A stretch of DNA of 64,000 bases from Photobacterium kishitanii (GTDB lineage Bacteria > Pseudomonadota > Gammaproteobacteria > Enterobacterales > Vibrionaceae): positions 1-64,000 of the forward strand of contig NZ_PYON01000003.1 in NCBI RefSeq assembly GCF_003026355.1. Reading direction: 5' to 3'. Shown here piece after piece: positions 43,459 to 54,239 of this stretch (positions are counted from its first letter, which is position 1; the number at the start of each line of letters is the position of its first letter). A program made the position numbers and the translations under genes. The notes below the pieces were generated by a model that was not told the origin of the DNA, made no database searches, and saw nothing but the letters and a program-made list of their open reading frames with translations.

Positions 43459-44367
43459 ATGTCTGCTGTTACTGCAACGATTGCTATGCCTACGATTATT
43501 ACACCAACCACAGTACTTTTTACTCAAAATAAGTGGCAAATAAACACCACTATTGTATGTGCTGTTGCTGCTGAAAAAAGCGGTACCTGGGTGGTGGTAG
43601 AACAAACCCCTTTTCATCCTGTGAGCCATATTTGGCCAGATCACCCAGCAGATCGTGGTGAATTAATCTATCAAGCAGTATCTTATGCTGTGAGCGATTG
43701 TGTTGTTGGTGCGATAGAAATAGCGACCCAACAATTATATATCGGGAACGATATCCCTGTTAAACGAGATACCGAAGGCTGGGCATTTGTCGTTGTACAT
43801 TATATAGCATCAGCGCTGACTATTAGTTCAGGTGCAGAGGTAACATTGGTGGTTGATAAAGCTTACCAGCAAGGTTTAAGTCTCGGTCACAGCGGTGGTC
43901 ATTTATCATCATTGGCATTAAATAAAGTGCTTCATAGTGATTTTTGGCGTAAAGATCCCAGTCGACGTGATGAGTTAAACCATTATGATTTTCATAGCTA
44001 CGCTCAAGAAAAGAGTATCGTTACTGAAAACTGCAGTACTGATCACTACCGTTTAGGTAAGACATTACGTAAACGAGGTTTAAACAGTGCTGAAATGGTT
44101 GCCGCTCTAACGCAAATAACCTTAAAGATTAATCAGCAATTAGCGCAATGGATCCAGTTATCAACCTCGATAGTCATGCGTCGTGAGGGCGATAGTTTGA
44201 CGGACTCGCGCTATTGGCAGTGTGATTTAGGTATTGAAGGTATAGTTGAAATTCCTTGCGGTGGAACCCATGCCAATTCATTAGCTGAATATAAAATGTT
44301 AACGGTTAAATTTGAGGTTATCTCTGATCAAGAGCTAATAATGATAACAACTGCCGTACCCGCTTAA
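43459..44367 (+). CDS. AlaX-like stand-alone alanyl-tRNA editing domain protein
   Basis: The 302-residue protein carries the zinc motif of the editing (SAD) domain of alanyl- and threonyl-tRNA synthetases: H144-x3-H148 in LGHSGGHLSS and C267-x3-H271 in PCGGTHANS. An N-terminal block QTPFHPVSHIWP...PADRGEL matches the AlaX pattern around FYPxGGGQPxDxG. Such proteins hydrolyse mischarged Ser- or Gly-tRNA-Ala. The glycine-rich stretch is less canonical than usual, so substrate could differ. AAGGAA precedes the ATG, but a strong terminator ends 15 nt upstream, leaving no room for a promoter in between. A strong terminator follows. Confidence 0.75.
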   Translation: MSAVTATIAMPTIITPTTVLFTQNKWQINTTIVCAVAAEKSGTWVVVEQTPFHPVSHIWPDHPADRGELIYQAVSYAVSDCVVGAIEIATQQLYIGNDIPVKRDTEGWAFVVVHYIASALTISSGAEVTLVVDKAYQQGLSLGHSGGHLSSLALNKVLHSDFWRKDPSRRDELNHYDFHSYAQEKSIVTENCSTDHYRLGKTLRKRGLNSAEMVAALTQITLKINQQLAQWIQLSTSIVMRREGDSLTDSRYWQCDLGIEGIVEIPCGGTHANSLAEYKMLTVKFEVISDQELIMITTAVPA

Positions 44368-44387
44368 GGGATTGTTAGTTATTATTT

Positions 44388-44413
44388 AAAATCGTCTGCG
44401 GACGATTTTTTTT
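44388..44413 (+). terminator. Terminator after the AlaX-like gene
   Basis: AAAATCGTC and GACGATTTT form a 9-bp stem with loop TGCG, followed by TTTT. Confidence 0.9.
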
Positions 44414-44808
44414 GCTCTGAATGATAGATATTTATCGAAGTATCTGAAATTTTATGGCTCTAGATCGTATTTATAGTGATTTATTAAATACTGTTAATTG
44501 TGTTTTTATACGGAAAGTGTAGTTTTTTATCCTGTTTAAAATCCATATACAGAACATGTAACTTATGCTTTCGGGATGCGTATTGATAAATATTCTTTTA
44601 CTACCTGATCGCTGATCGTAGTTAATAAACACGATGATCACCCATAAGGGTAATGATCATCGAGAGGATCATGCGTGTAGTATCGTCGTGAATTAATTAA
44701 AACTAGCGCCTAGTCAGCAGCGACTATTTATTGAGTTGTTTTAATTTTAGTGGCATCTAACTCAATAATTTTGCATGCTAGAGTAAATTCATTTAGGAGT
44801 TAAATAGC
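44414..44808. other. Intergenic region with a long hairpin
   Basis: About 395 AT-rich bases between two genes on the plus strand. The main feature is a nested inverted repeat: CGATGATCA (44632-44640) with TGATCATCG (44654-44662), enclosing CCC-ATAA-GGG. No U-run follows. I see no ORF worth calling. The region could hold the yfgJ promoter or a small RNA, but nothing proves either. Confidence 0.4.
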
Positions 44809-45039
44809 GTGAGTGAAAATATTTGTCCGCAATGTGAGAGTGAATTGAGTTGGAAAGATCAGGGATATTTTTGTGATTATTGCCAACAAAAAGTGACTAA
44901 AACGGCATTTTGTCCTGATTGTTCTGAGCAATTAGAGAAGCTGCAAGCCTGTGGTTCAGCAAGTTATTTTTGTAATCACTGCAATGAATTAAAATCAAAG
45001 TCTCGTGTTAAAACTGTATTTAATATCGTTGCTGATTAA
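44809..45039 (+). CDS. yfgJ: Zinc-ribbon protein YfgJ
   Basis: This 76-residue protein has four CxxC pairs (CPQC, CDYC, CPDC, CNHC), enough for two zinc ribbons, and matches the small YfgJ family found next to der in E. coli. Its function is unknown to me. Start is a GTG with AGGAG 9 nt upstream. It converges on xseA. Confidence 0.85.
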   Translation: MSENICPQCESELSWKDQGYFCDYCQQKVTKTAFCPDCSEQLEKLQACGSASYFCNHCNELKSKSRVKTVFNIVAD

Positions 45040-45055
45040 GGCTGTAACGATGATA

Positions 45056-45087
45056 TATGCCGCAATAACTGTCACTATTGCGGCATA
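45056..45087. terminator. Hairpin between convergent yfgJ and xseA
   Basis: TATGCCGCAATA and TATTGCGGCATA form a perfect 12-bp stem with an 8-nt loop. There is no clear U-run on either strand, so it may mark a transcript end or protect it from exonucleases. Confidence 0.5.
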
Positions 45088-45109
45088 AGAGATGAGTGGT
45101 TATTAATAA

Positions 45110-46462
45110 TTAGTGGTTAGTGACTGTGGTATAAATTTTACCGTCAGTAACGGTTGTAATCAGTTGATCTCCCGCTTTAACCTGATCGCAATGGCGAATG
45201 ACATTGCCTTTATCATCACGGGTAATTGAATAACCACGACTAAGGGTTGCCAGTGGACTTACTGTATCTAATTTCTCAGCCGCCAAGGCTAATTTATGGT
45301 TAGCATTAAGTAAGTGACGATTCATTGCATCTAATAAACGTCGTTGAGCATTATTCAGCGCTGTTTTATCGTGTTGAAGGCGCTGCTGTGGCGAATAAAG
45401 TGATAGCTTATATTGATTTTGAGTAATACGTTGTTGTTGTATTTGAATCTTTTTTAGCATTATCTGCTGTAACTTACGGCTTATATCATCTAAATGTTGT
45501 TGTTGTTGATTTAAGCGTAGTTGCGGATGTTGGCGATCTAAACGATGATTTAATTGACTAATATGCTGCTTTTGCTTCGATAAATAAAACTGAATAGCAT
45601 GCTGTAATTGCTGTTGTTTATGCTTGATCTTATCCGTTTGACTACTGTTATCTCGGCTGATTAATTCTGCTGCGGCTGATGGTGTAGGGGCACGCATATC
45701 GGCAACGAAATCGGCAATAGTAACATCAACTTCATGGCCGACCGCACTCACTATTGGGATTTGGCTAGCGGCAATAGTACGAGCAACGATCTCTTCGTTA
45801 AATGCCCATAAATCTTCTAATGAGCCACCACCACGGCCAACGATTAAAATATCACATTCTTGGCGCGCATTAGCACGTCCAATCGCTTGAGCAATAGATA
45901 TCGCAGCACCATCACCTTGAACCATGGTGGGATAAATAACCACGGCTAAACTTGGATCGCGACGTTTTAATACCTGCAAAATATCGTGTAGGGCAGCACC
46001 GGTTTTTGAGGTAATAATACCGACACGCTGCGGCTGTTGCGGTAATGGTTTCTTCAATGATTGTGCAAACAAGCCTTCTGCGGCAAGGGTCATTTTTAGC
46101 TGTTCAAACTGCTGTTGTAGGCGTCCATCGCCTTCAGGCTGCATGCTTTCAATGATCAGTTGATAGTCGCCACGAGGTTCGTAAATAGATAAACGTGCTT
46201 TGACTAATACTTGATTACCATTGCCCGGTTTAAAGCTTACATGGCGATTAGTACCTTTGAACATCGCGCATTTTACTTGGGCTCGAGAGTCTTTAAGGGT
46301 GAAGTACCAGTGGCCAGAGACTGGCATTGAAAAATTCGACAATTCACCAACAAGCCAAACAATCCCCATTTCATTTTCAAGGATCAGACGGACTTGGGCA
46401 TTGAGACTGGAAACAGTGTAGATACGATCGTTGGATTGGCTTTGAGAAGCGAATAGAGTCAC
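45110..46462 (-). CDS. xseA: Exodeoxyribonuclease VII large subunit
   Basis: XseA is the catalytic subunit of ExoVII, which degrades single-stranded DNA to oligonucleotides. The 450-residue protein has an N-terminal OB-fold ([28 protein letters not shown]), the nuclease core with [14 protein letters not shown] and [17 protein letters not shown], and a long Gln-rich coiled coil (about residues 275-400) that binds XseB. xseB is not in this window. Divergent from guaB, as in E. coli. Confidence 0.96.
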   Translation of the reverse strand: MTLFASQSQSNDRIYTVSSLNAQVRLILENEMGIVWLVGELSNFSMPVSGHWYFTLKDSRAQVKCAMFKGTNRHVSFKPGNGNQVLVKARLSIYEPRGDYQLIIESMQPEGDGRLQQQFEQLKMTLAAEGLFAQSLKKPLPQQPQRVGIITSKTGAALHDILQVLKRRDPSLAVVIYPTMVQGDGAAISIAQAIGRANARQECDILIVGRGGGSLEDLWAFNEEIVARTIAASQIPIVSAVGHEVDVTIADFVADMRAPTPSAAAELISRDNSSQTDKIKHKQQQLQHAIQFYLSKQKQHISQLNHRLDRQHPQLRLNQQQQHLDDISRKLQQIMLKKIQIQQQRITQNQYKLSLYSPQQRLQHDKTALNNAQRRLLDAMNRHLLNANHKLALAAEKLDTVSPLATLSRGYSITRDDKGNVIRHCDQVKAGDQLITTVTDGKIYTTVTNH

Positions 46463-46651
46463 GAAGTGAAGTACCTGCTAACGAATGGGTGGCGGCAGGC
46501 GGTCAGAAAACTATCAAATAGAACGAAAAACGCCTAGGCAGATCAATGGACAGATCTTGGCCGTATTTCGTCGACCGCATCACCGGATAGTTAACCGAAA
46601 TATACTACTCAGCAAATGTTTTTTGTCAATAAAAAAAATAAAAATAATGAT

Positions 46652-46667
46652 AGCCAAACGATTGCTT
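46652..46667 (+). promoter_or_regulatory. PurR-like box in the guaB promoter
   Basis: AGCCAAACGATTGCTT matches 12 of 16 positions of the PurR consensus ACGCAAACGTTTGCGT, including the central AAACG. A TATAAT at 46674-46679 lies just downstream, so the site would cover the -35 region. Weaker than the purL site. Confidence 0.5.
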
Positions 46668-46735
46668 CATACGTATAATCCGTTCGCAATATTTTAATCT
46701 TCTTTGTAAACCTTTAAATTGGTGTGAGATATTGC

Positions 46736-48199
46736 ATGTTACGAATTAAAAAAGAAGCGTTGACGTTTGATGATGTATTATTAGTTCCTGCTCATTCTAC
46801 AGTCCTACCTAACACTGCCGATCTGCGCACCCGCCTCACGAAAGAGATTGCTCTTAACATTCCTATGCTATCAGCATCTATGGACACCGTGACTGAAGGT
46901 CGCCTAGCCATTGCACTTGCTCAAGAGGGCGGCATTGGTTTTATCCACAAGAATATGTCTATCGAACAACAAGCGGCTGAAGTTCGCATGGTTAAAAAGT
47001 TCGAAGCTGGCGTTGTTGCAGAACCTGTTACTGTTAAACCTGATAACACTATTGCAGATGTTAAACGTTTAACCGAAGAAAATGGTTTTGCAGGTTACCC
47101 TGTGGTTACAGATAACAACGAATTGATCGGTATTATTACTGGTCGTGATGTACGTTTTGTTACCGACCTTTCAATTAAAGTTGAAGAAGTGATGACTTCT
47201 AAAGAGAAACTGGCTTCTGCTAAAGAAGGCGCATCTCGTGAAGAAGTTGAAGCTATCATGCAACAGTACCGTGTTGAAAAAGTATTGTTAGTCGATGATA
47301 ACTTCCGTCTAAAAGGCATGATTACTGCGAAAGATTTCCAAAAAGCTGAGCGTAAGCCTAATGCTTGTAAAGATGAGCGCGGCAGTTTACGTGTTGGCGC
47401 TGCTGTCGGTGCTGGCGGTGGTAATGAAGAGCGTGTTGCTGCATTAGTTGAAGCAGGCGTTGACGTATTACTTATTGATTCATCTCATGGTCATTCTGAA
47501 GGTGTTTTACAACGTATTCGTGAAACTCGTGCTTCTTTCCCTAATCTTCCAATTGTTGGTGGTAACGTTGCAACAGCAGAAGGTGCACGTGCACTGATTG
47601 AAGCAGGCGTAAGCGCTGTTAAAGTCGGTATCGGCCCTGGTTCAATTTGTACTACTCGTATTGTTACAGGTGTGGGTGTTCCACAAATCACTGCTATTTC
47701 AGAAGCAGCATCAGTTGCTGATCAATACGGTATTCCTGTCATTGCTGATGGTGGTATTCGTTACTCTGGCGATTTATGTAAAGCGATTGCTGCAGGTGCA
47801 TCATGCGTGATGGTTGGCTCAATGTTCGCGGGTACTGAAGAAGCACCTGGTGAAGTTGAATTATACCAAGGTCGTTCATATAAATCATACCGTGGCATGG
47901 GCTCATTAGGTGCAATGTCAAAAGGTTCTTCTGACCGTTACTTCCAATCAGATAACGCTGCAGACAAGTTAGTGCCTGAAGGTATTGAAGGTCGTGTTGC
48001 TTACAAAGGTTTGATGAAAGAAATCGTGCATCAGCAAATGGGTGGTTTACGCTCAAGTATGGGTCTAACTGGCTCTGCAACGATTGAAGATTTACGTACT
48101 AAAGCGGAATTTGTACGTATTTCTGGTGCCGGCATGAAAGAATCTCATGTGCATGATGTAACGATCACAAAAGAAGCACCTAACTACCGTATGGGTTAA
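46736..48199 (+). CDS. guaB: IMP dehydrogenase
   Basis: GuaB oxidises IMP to XMP, the committed step to GMP. The 487-residue protein has the barrel with the catalytic cysteine in [15 protein letters not shown], the flap region, and two inserted CBS domains (about residues 95-205). I use the ATG at 46736 ([16 protein letters not shown]), the family N-terminus; a GTG at 46724 is in frame but unlikely. guaA follows after 113 nt. Confidence 0.97.
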   Translation: MLRIKKEALTFDDVLLVPAHSTVLPNTADLRTRLTKEIALNIPMLSASMDTVTEGRLAIALAQEGGIGFIHKNMSIEQQAAEVRMVKKFEAGVVAEPVTVKPDNTIADVKRLTEENGFAGYPVVTDNNELIGIITGRDVRFVTDLSIKVEEVMTSKEKLASAKEGASREEVEAIMQQYRVEKVLLVDDNFRLKGMITAKDFQKAERKPNACKDERGSLRVGAAVGAGGGNEERVAALVEAGVDVLLIDSSHGHSEGVLQRIRETRASFPNLPIVGGNVATAEGARALIEAGVSAVKVGIGPGSICTTRIVTGVGVPQITAISEAASVADQYGIPVIADGGIRYSGDLCKAIAAGASCVMVGSMFAGTEEAPGEVELYQGRSYKSYRGMGSLGAMSKGSSDRYFQSDNAADKLVPEGIEGRVAYKGLMKEIVHQQMGGLRSSMGLTGSATIEDLRTKAEFVRISGAGMKESHVHDVTITKEAPNYRMG

Positions 48200-48263
48200 T
48201 TGTTAGGCAGTCAGTAGTCTTTCGACGAAAACGATTGCCTAAGTTGCGAAGTTAGATAAAATC

Positions 48264-48281
48264 GGGGCTAGATATAGCCCC
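48264..48281 (+). other. Hairpin between guaB and guaA
   Basis: GGGGCTA and TAGCCCC form a perfect 7-bp stem with a GATA loop, 32 nt before the guaA start. There is no U-run directly after it, so it looks more like a processing or translational element than a terminator. Confidence 0.4.
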
Positions 48282-48312
48282 CAATACATTCAATTTTTGA
48301 GATAGCTCTATA

Positions 48313-49896
48313 ATGACCACTACCGCAAATATTCATGATCAACGAATTCTTATTTTGGATTTTGGCTCACAATACACTCAGTTAATTGCTCGTCGTATCC
48401 GTGAAATCGGCGTTTACTGTGAGCTTTGGAGCTGGGATGTTGATGAAGCTGATATCCGTGATTTCAATCCAAACGGTATTATTCTTTCTGGTGGTCCTGA
48501 AAGTGTAACTGAAGCGGGTTCTCCTCGCGCACCACAGTATGTATTTGAAGCGGGTGTTCCTGTGTTTGGTGTATGTTACGGCATGCAGACCATGGCAGAA
48601 CAACTAGGTGGTAAAGTTGCAGGTTCTGATGAGCGTGAATTTGGTTATGCGCAAGTTAAGATTGTTGAGCAAACTGCTTTCTTAAAAGATATTCAAGATG
48701 CAGTTGCTGCTGATGGTACACCATTACTTGATGTGTGGATGAGCCATGGTGATAAAGTAGTAGAAATCCCAGCTGATTTTATTAAAGTTGCTGAAACAGA
48801 TACCTGCCCATTTGCAGCAATGGCAAATGAAGAGAAGCATTTCTACGGGGTGCAATTCCACCCAGAAGTAACCCATACTCGCCAAGGTATGAAGTTAATT
48901 GAAAACTTCGTGATGAATGTGTGTGGTTGTGAAAAGCTATGGACATCAGCCAATATTATTGAAGATGCGATTGCACGTATCAAAGAGCAAGTGGGTGACG
49001 ATGAAGTTATCCTTGGCCTATCTGGTGGTGTTGATTCATCAGTAGTTGCAATGCTTATCCACCGTGCGATTGGCGATAAACTAACATGTGTATTTGTTGA
49101 TAATGGCTTGCTTCGTCTTAACGAAGGTCAGCAAGTAATGGACATGTTCGGTGATAAATTTGGTTTAAATATCGTCCACGTTAAAGCAGAAGATCGTTTC
49201 TTAAATGCATTGGCTGGTGTTGATGAGCCTGAAGCGAAACGCAAGATCATTGGTCATGTGTTTGTTGATATCTTTGATGAAGAATCAAAGAAATTAACCA
49301 ATGCTAAATGGCTAGCGCAGGGTACGATTTACCCTGATGTGATTGAATCGGCAGCATCTAAAACAGGTAAAGCACATGTGATTAAATCACACCATAACGT
49401 TGGCGGTTTGCCTGATGATATGGAAATGGGCTTAGTTGAGCCATTACGTGAGTTATTTAAAGATGAAGTACGTAAGATTGGTTTAGAACTTGGTTTACCT
49501 TACAACATGCTTTTCCGCCACCCATTCCCTGGGCCTGGTTTAGGTGTACGTGTTTTAGGTGAAGTGAAGAAAGAGTACTGTGATTTGCTACGTCGTGCTG
49601 ATGCTATTTTCATTGAAGAATTGCATAATGCTGATCTTTACAACAAAGTATCACAAGCCTTTACTGTATTCTTACCTGTACGTTCAGTGGGTGTGATGGG
49701 TGATGGTCGTAAATATGATTGGGTTGTGTCGCTACGTGCGGTAGAAACTATCGACTTTATGACAGCTCATTGGGCACATTTGCCATACGATTTCTTAGGT
49801 AAAGTATCTAACCGTATTATCAATGAAGTAAATGGTATTTCACGTGTGGTTTACGATATTTCAGGTAAGCCTCCTGCAACTATTGAGTGGGAATAA
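48313..49896 (+). CDS. guaA: GMP synthase (glutamine-hydrolysing)
   Basis: GuaA converts XMP to GMP with ammonia from glutamine. The 527-residue protein has a class I amidotransferase domain (catalytic cysteine in [14 protein letters not shown]; histidine in [11 protein letters not shown]), the ATP-pyrophosphatase P-loop [12 protein letters not shown], and a C-terminal dimerisation domain ending PPATIEWE. Second gene of guaBA. Confidence 0.98.
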   Translation: MTTTANIHDQRILILDFGSQYTQLIARRIREIGVYCELWSWDVDEADIRDFNPNGIILSGGPESVTEAGSPRAPQYVFEAGVPVFGVCYGMQTMAEQLGGKVAGSDEREFGYAQVKIVEQTAFLKDIQDAVAADGTPLLDVWMSHGDKVVEIPADFIKVAETDTCPFAAMANEEKHFYGVQFHPEVTHTRQGMKLIENFVMNVCGCEKLWTSANIIEDAIARIKEQVGDDEVILGLSGGVDSSVVAMLIHRAIGDKLTCVFVDNGLLRLNEGQQVMDMFGDKFGLNIVHVKAEDRFLNALAGVDEPEAKRKIIGHVFVDIFDEESKKLTNAKWLAQGTIYPDVIESAASKTGKAHVIKSHHNVGGLPDDMEMGLVEPLRELFKDEVRKIGLELGLPYNMLFRHPFPGPGLGVRVLGEVKKEYCDLLRRADAIFIEELHNADLYNKVSQAFTVFLPVRSVGVMGDGRKYDWVVSLRAVETIDFMTAHWAHLPYDFLGKVSNRIINEVNGISRVVYDISGKPPATIEWE

Positions 49897-50241
49897 TTCC
49901 CAATTTACTTGCAATAATTGAATAATAAAAAGCATCTACGGGTGCTTTTTTTATGGCTGTTATTTGGAGTAAGCAAAGCGATATAGTTCTCGCCTATGGG
50001 ATGTTGTTAATAGCTTGTTCGATTTATGTTTTTTGTAAGTGTCGTATTAATGATTGGTTACAATATGTTGTGGTAGGTAAGTGCTATAAGTAGGTCTATA
50101 ACACTGTTTGTTGTGGTAATTTCATTACAATCGTTCAGCGAATATTCAGATTGAAATCGAGCGAAAAAACACAATGAGATCGACTACATGTAAGTAGATC
50201 CGCACTGCAAACATAACAGCATAAGAAGGACATGGACTACC
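49897..50241. other. Intergenic region between guaA and the AbgT gene
   Basis: A terminator at 49927-49952 is followed by about 290 bases with no supported gene. A TACATGTA palindrome lies near 50186 within a CTAC/GTAG context. No recognisable operator was found. Confidence 0.45.
49927..49952 (+). terminator. Terminator of guaBA
   Basis: AAAAAGCA and TGCTTTTT pair (plus one G-U and one G-C pair) around a short loop, followed by T residues. Confidence 0.82.
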
Positions 50242-51801
50242 ATGAACGAAAAAACACTTAAGCAAGCACCGCCTCCATCTACAAGTGCGATGGACAAATT
50301 TTTAAATGGTATTGAGCGCGCAGGTAATAAAATTCCTGATCCTGCTTTACTGTTCTTTTGGGGTTTAGTAACCGTTTGGGTTCTGTCTGCGGTGCTATCA
50401 CAGTTTGATTTTGGTCTTGTGCATCCAGTAACTAAAGACGTAGTTCAAGTCAATAACTTGTTAACTGGCGATGCAATCGCGAGCTTTTTGGCGAACATGG
50501 TGAAAAACTTCACTGGTTTTGCGCCATTAGGTATTGTATTGGTTGCGATGTTAGGTGTTGGTGTTGCTGAAGCGTCAGGCTTTATTAATACTGGCCTTAA
50601 AAAGATGCTAAATGTTACGCCAGCTAAACTACTTACACCAATGCTGATTTTAGTGGCGATTGTATCGCACACTGCTGCCGATGCAGGTTATGTATTAGTT
50701 ATTCCACTAGGTGGTATTATCTTCCACGCTGCAGGTCGTCATCCTCTTGCAGGTATTGCAGCTGCGTTTGCGGGTGTTTCAGGTGGTTTCTCTGCTAACT
50801 TTATTCCTTCTGGTATCGACCCGTTATTAGCTGGCTTCACGCAAGAAGCAGCACGTATTATGGATCCTACTTATATTGTTAACCCGTTAGCGAACCTAAT
50901 GTTCACTGGTTTATCATCATTTGTTATTGTCGGTATTGGTTGGTACATCACTGATAAAGTGATTGAGCCTCGCTTACAAAAAACAGCAATTGATGCCGAT
51001 GCTGAAGAAGCACCTGATATGGGTTCTTTTACACCACTAGAAAGTAAAGCGTTCTCATACGCTGGTTGGACTATGCTAGCGGGTATTGCACTACTAGTTG
51101 CTGCTGTATGGCCTGAAACATCGCCATTACGTTCACCAACGGGTGAAGTGGCGGCCTTCAATGCCCCTGTAATGCAATCTATCGTACCATTGATTTTCAT
51201 CCTGTTTGTTATTCCAGGTATTATCTACGGTAAAGTAGCAGGCACTTTCAAGCAAAGCAGTGATGTGATTAAAGCAATGTCGACCACAATGGCTGGTATG
51301 GCTGGCTTTATGGTAATGGTGTTCTTTATTGCACAGTTCTTGGTAGCGTTCACGCAATCAAACTTAGGTACGCTATTAGCACTTTCTGGTGCACAGTTAT
51401 TACAAGAAATGAACCTACCGGGTCAAGTGACCATCGTTGGTATGATTTTACTAACGGCAAGTGTTAACTTGTTAGTGGGTTCTGCATCAGCTAAGTGGGC
51501 ATTGATTGGACCTATCATGGTACCAATGTTAATGGCTGTAGGTATCTCTCCTGAATTGACTCAAGCGGCTTACCGCGTAGGTGACTCAGTATCTAACATT
51601 ATTTCGCCAATGATGGTGTTCTTCCCATTAGTGGTAGTTTACATGCAGCGTTATGTTAAGAGTTCAGGTATTGGTACATTAGCGTCAATGATGATGCCGT
51701 ACTCAATTGCAATGCTAATTGGTTGGACTGTGTTCCTATTAGTATTCTGGACACTAGGTATTCCTCTAGGTGTTCAAGCGCCTTACACTTACAGCATGTA
51801 A
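50242..51801 (+). CDS. AbgT-family transporter
   Basis: The 519-residue inner-membrane protein belongs to the AbgT family, whose members import p-aminobenzoyl-glutamate or export sulfonamides and related antimetabolites. It starts with GIERAGNKIPDPALLFFWG, typical of the family, and contains the hairpin regions VSHTAADAGYVLVIPLGG and GSASAKWALIGPIMVPML. At least nine hydrophobic helices are visible. AAGGAC lies upstream of the ATG. No abgA or abgB hydrolase gene is nearby, so import for folate salvage is not supported by context. Confidence 0.88.
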   Translation: MNEKTLKQAPPPSTSAMDKFLNGIERAGNKIPDPALLFFWGLVTVWVLSAVLSQFDFGLVHPVTKDVVQVNNLLTGDAIASFLANMVKNFTGFAPLGIVLVAMLGVGVAEASGFINTGLKKMLNVTPAKLLTPMLILVAIVSHTAADAGYVLVIPLGGIIFHAAGRHPLAGIAAAFAGVSGGFSANFIPSGIDPLLAGFTQEAARIMDPTYIVNPLANLMFTGLSSFVIVGIGWYITDKVIEPRLQKTAIDADAEEAPDMGSFTPLESKAFSYAGWTMLAGIALLVAAVWPETSPLRSPTGEVAAFNAPVMQSIVPLIFILFVIPGIIYGKVAGTFKQSSDVIKAMSTTMAGMAGFMVMVFFIAQFLVAFTQSNLGTLLALSGAQLLQEMNLPGQVTIVGMILLTASVNLLVGSASAKWALIGPIMVPMLMAVGISPELTQAAYRVGDSVSNIISPMMVFFPLVVVYMQRYVKSSGIGTLASMMMPYSIAMLIGWTVFLLVFWTLGIPLGVQAPYTYSM

Positions 51802-51856
51802 TGATTAGATTTTAATAACGATAGTTAGCATTAATAAATAGTTATCGTTAACGAAT

Positions 51857-51893
51857 AAAAGCCTCGACCAGTATGACTGTTCGAGGCTTTTTT
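51857..51893. terminator. Bidirectional terminator after the AbgT gene
   Basis: AAAAGCCTCGA and TCGAGGCTTTT form an 11-bp stem with a 13-nt loop and T-runs on both strands, between convergent AbgT and fghA genes. Confidence 0.88.
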
Positions 51894-51943
51894 GTGTTTT
51901 ATTAATCCCTGTCTGCAAAGAGGAGTTTAATAAAAATCAGTGA

Positions 51944-52792
51944 TTATTTATTGAAGTTTTCAACGTGGAAACGAAGGTGATCGTCAATAAATGATGCCAT
52001 AAAGTAGTAGCTGTGGTCATAGCCATCTTGCATACGAACTTCTAGTGGATAGTCATTTGCTTCTGCTGCTGCAACAAGTGTTTCAGTGCGAAGTTGGCCA
52101 TCGTTGTAGAAATTATCGTGGGTGCCTTGATCTACTAGCATGGGTAGTTTGATTTCAGCGATACGCATCAATTCACTTGAATCGTATTGCTTCCAATTCT
52201 TAGTATTGCTACCTAAATAACCAGTGAAGGCTTTTTGACCCCAAGCACTATTCATTGGATTAGTAATTGGGCTAAATGCTGATGCAGAGCTGTAACGCTC
52301 TGGATTACGTAAGGCAATCATTAATGCACCATGTCCACCCATAGAGTGGCCAGTAATTGCACGTTGCTCAGTCACTGGGAAGTGGGCTTCAATCAATGTT
52401 GGTAATTCATTTACAATGTAATCATACATTTGGTAATGACGGTTCCACGGTGCTTCTGTGGCATTAACATAGAAACCAGCACCAAGGCCAAAGTCATAAG
52501 CGCCTTGTGGATCGTCGGCAACGCCGTCACCACGTGGGCTAGTATCTGGAGCAACAATAGCAACACCTAATTCGGCAGCCATACGTTGAGCACCTGCTTT
52601 TTGCATAAAGTTTTCATCAGTACAAGTTAAGCCTGATAACCAGTAAATAACCGGTACTTTTTTTCCTGCTGCACATTGTGGCGGCAAGTAAATAGCAAAA
52701 CGCATATCACAATTTAGGACTTCTGAGCGGTGAGTATATTGCTTATGCCAGCCGCCAGCACTTTTATTACAGCTAATATTTTCTAATGGCAT
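51944..52792 (-). CDS. fghA: S-formylglutathione hydrolase
   Basis: FghA hydrolyses S-formylglutathione to formate and glutathione, the last step of glutathione-dependent formaldehyde removal. The 282-residue esterase-D family protein has the nucleophile in GHSMGGHGALM, with the catalytic Asp and His in the C-terminal third (DQGTHDNF, GYDHSYYF). It lies downstream of the dehydrogenase gene on the same strand. Confidence 0.95.
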   Translation of the reverse strand: MPLENISCNKSAGGWHKQYTHRSEVLNCDMRFAIYLPPQCAAGKKVPVIYWLSGLTCTDENFMQKAGAQRMAAELGVAIVAPDTSPRGDGVADDPQGAYDFGLGAGFYVNATEAPWNRHYQMYDYIVNELPTLIEAHFPVTEQRAITGHSMGGHGALMIALRNPERYSSASAFSPITNPMNSAWGQKAFTGYLGSNTKNWKQYDSSELMRIAEIKLPMLVDQGTHDNFYNDGQLRTETLVAAAEANDYPLEVRMQDGYDHSYYFMASFIDDHLRFHVENFNK

Positions 52793-52816
52793 TGGATTTG
52801 ATCTCTTGTTAAATCT

Positions 52817-52848
52817 GCGCAGAGTGTAAGTGCTCTGCGCATTTTTTA
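52817..52848 (+). terminator. Terminator-like hairpin pointing against the frmA-fghA operon
   Basis: TGCGCAGAG and CTCTGCGCA form a perfect 9-bp stem with an 8-nt loop, and TTTTTT follows on the plus strand. The flanking genes are on the minus strand, where no T-run follows the hairpin. It could stop antisense transcription or stabilise the intercistronic RNA. Confidence 0.5.
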
Positions 52849-52882
52849 TGGCGTTATTATAGAAAGCTTATGTATATCAAGC

Positions 52883-54169
<1,287 letters not shown>

Positions 54170-54239
54170 ACATATGTGTAATAATCATCAATGTAATGGT
54201 CATTATGACGTTCGATCTCGTTATCAATAGGTATCTAAG

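Noticed and set aside
51816..51849. TAACGATA and TATCGTTA inverted repeat after the AbgT gene
   Set aside because: AT-rich, long loop, no U-run, and it is followed by a much better terminator; probably incidental.
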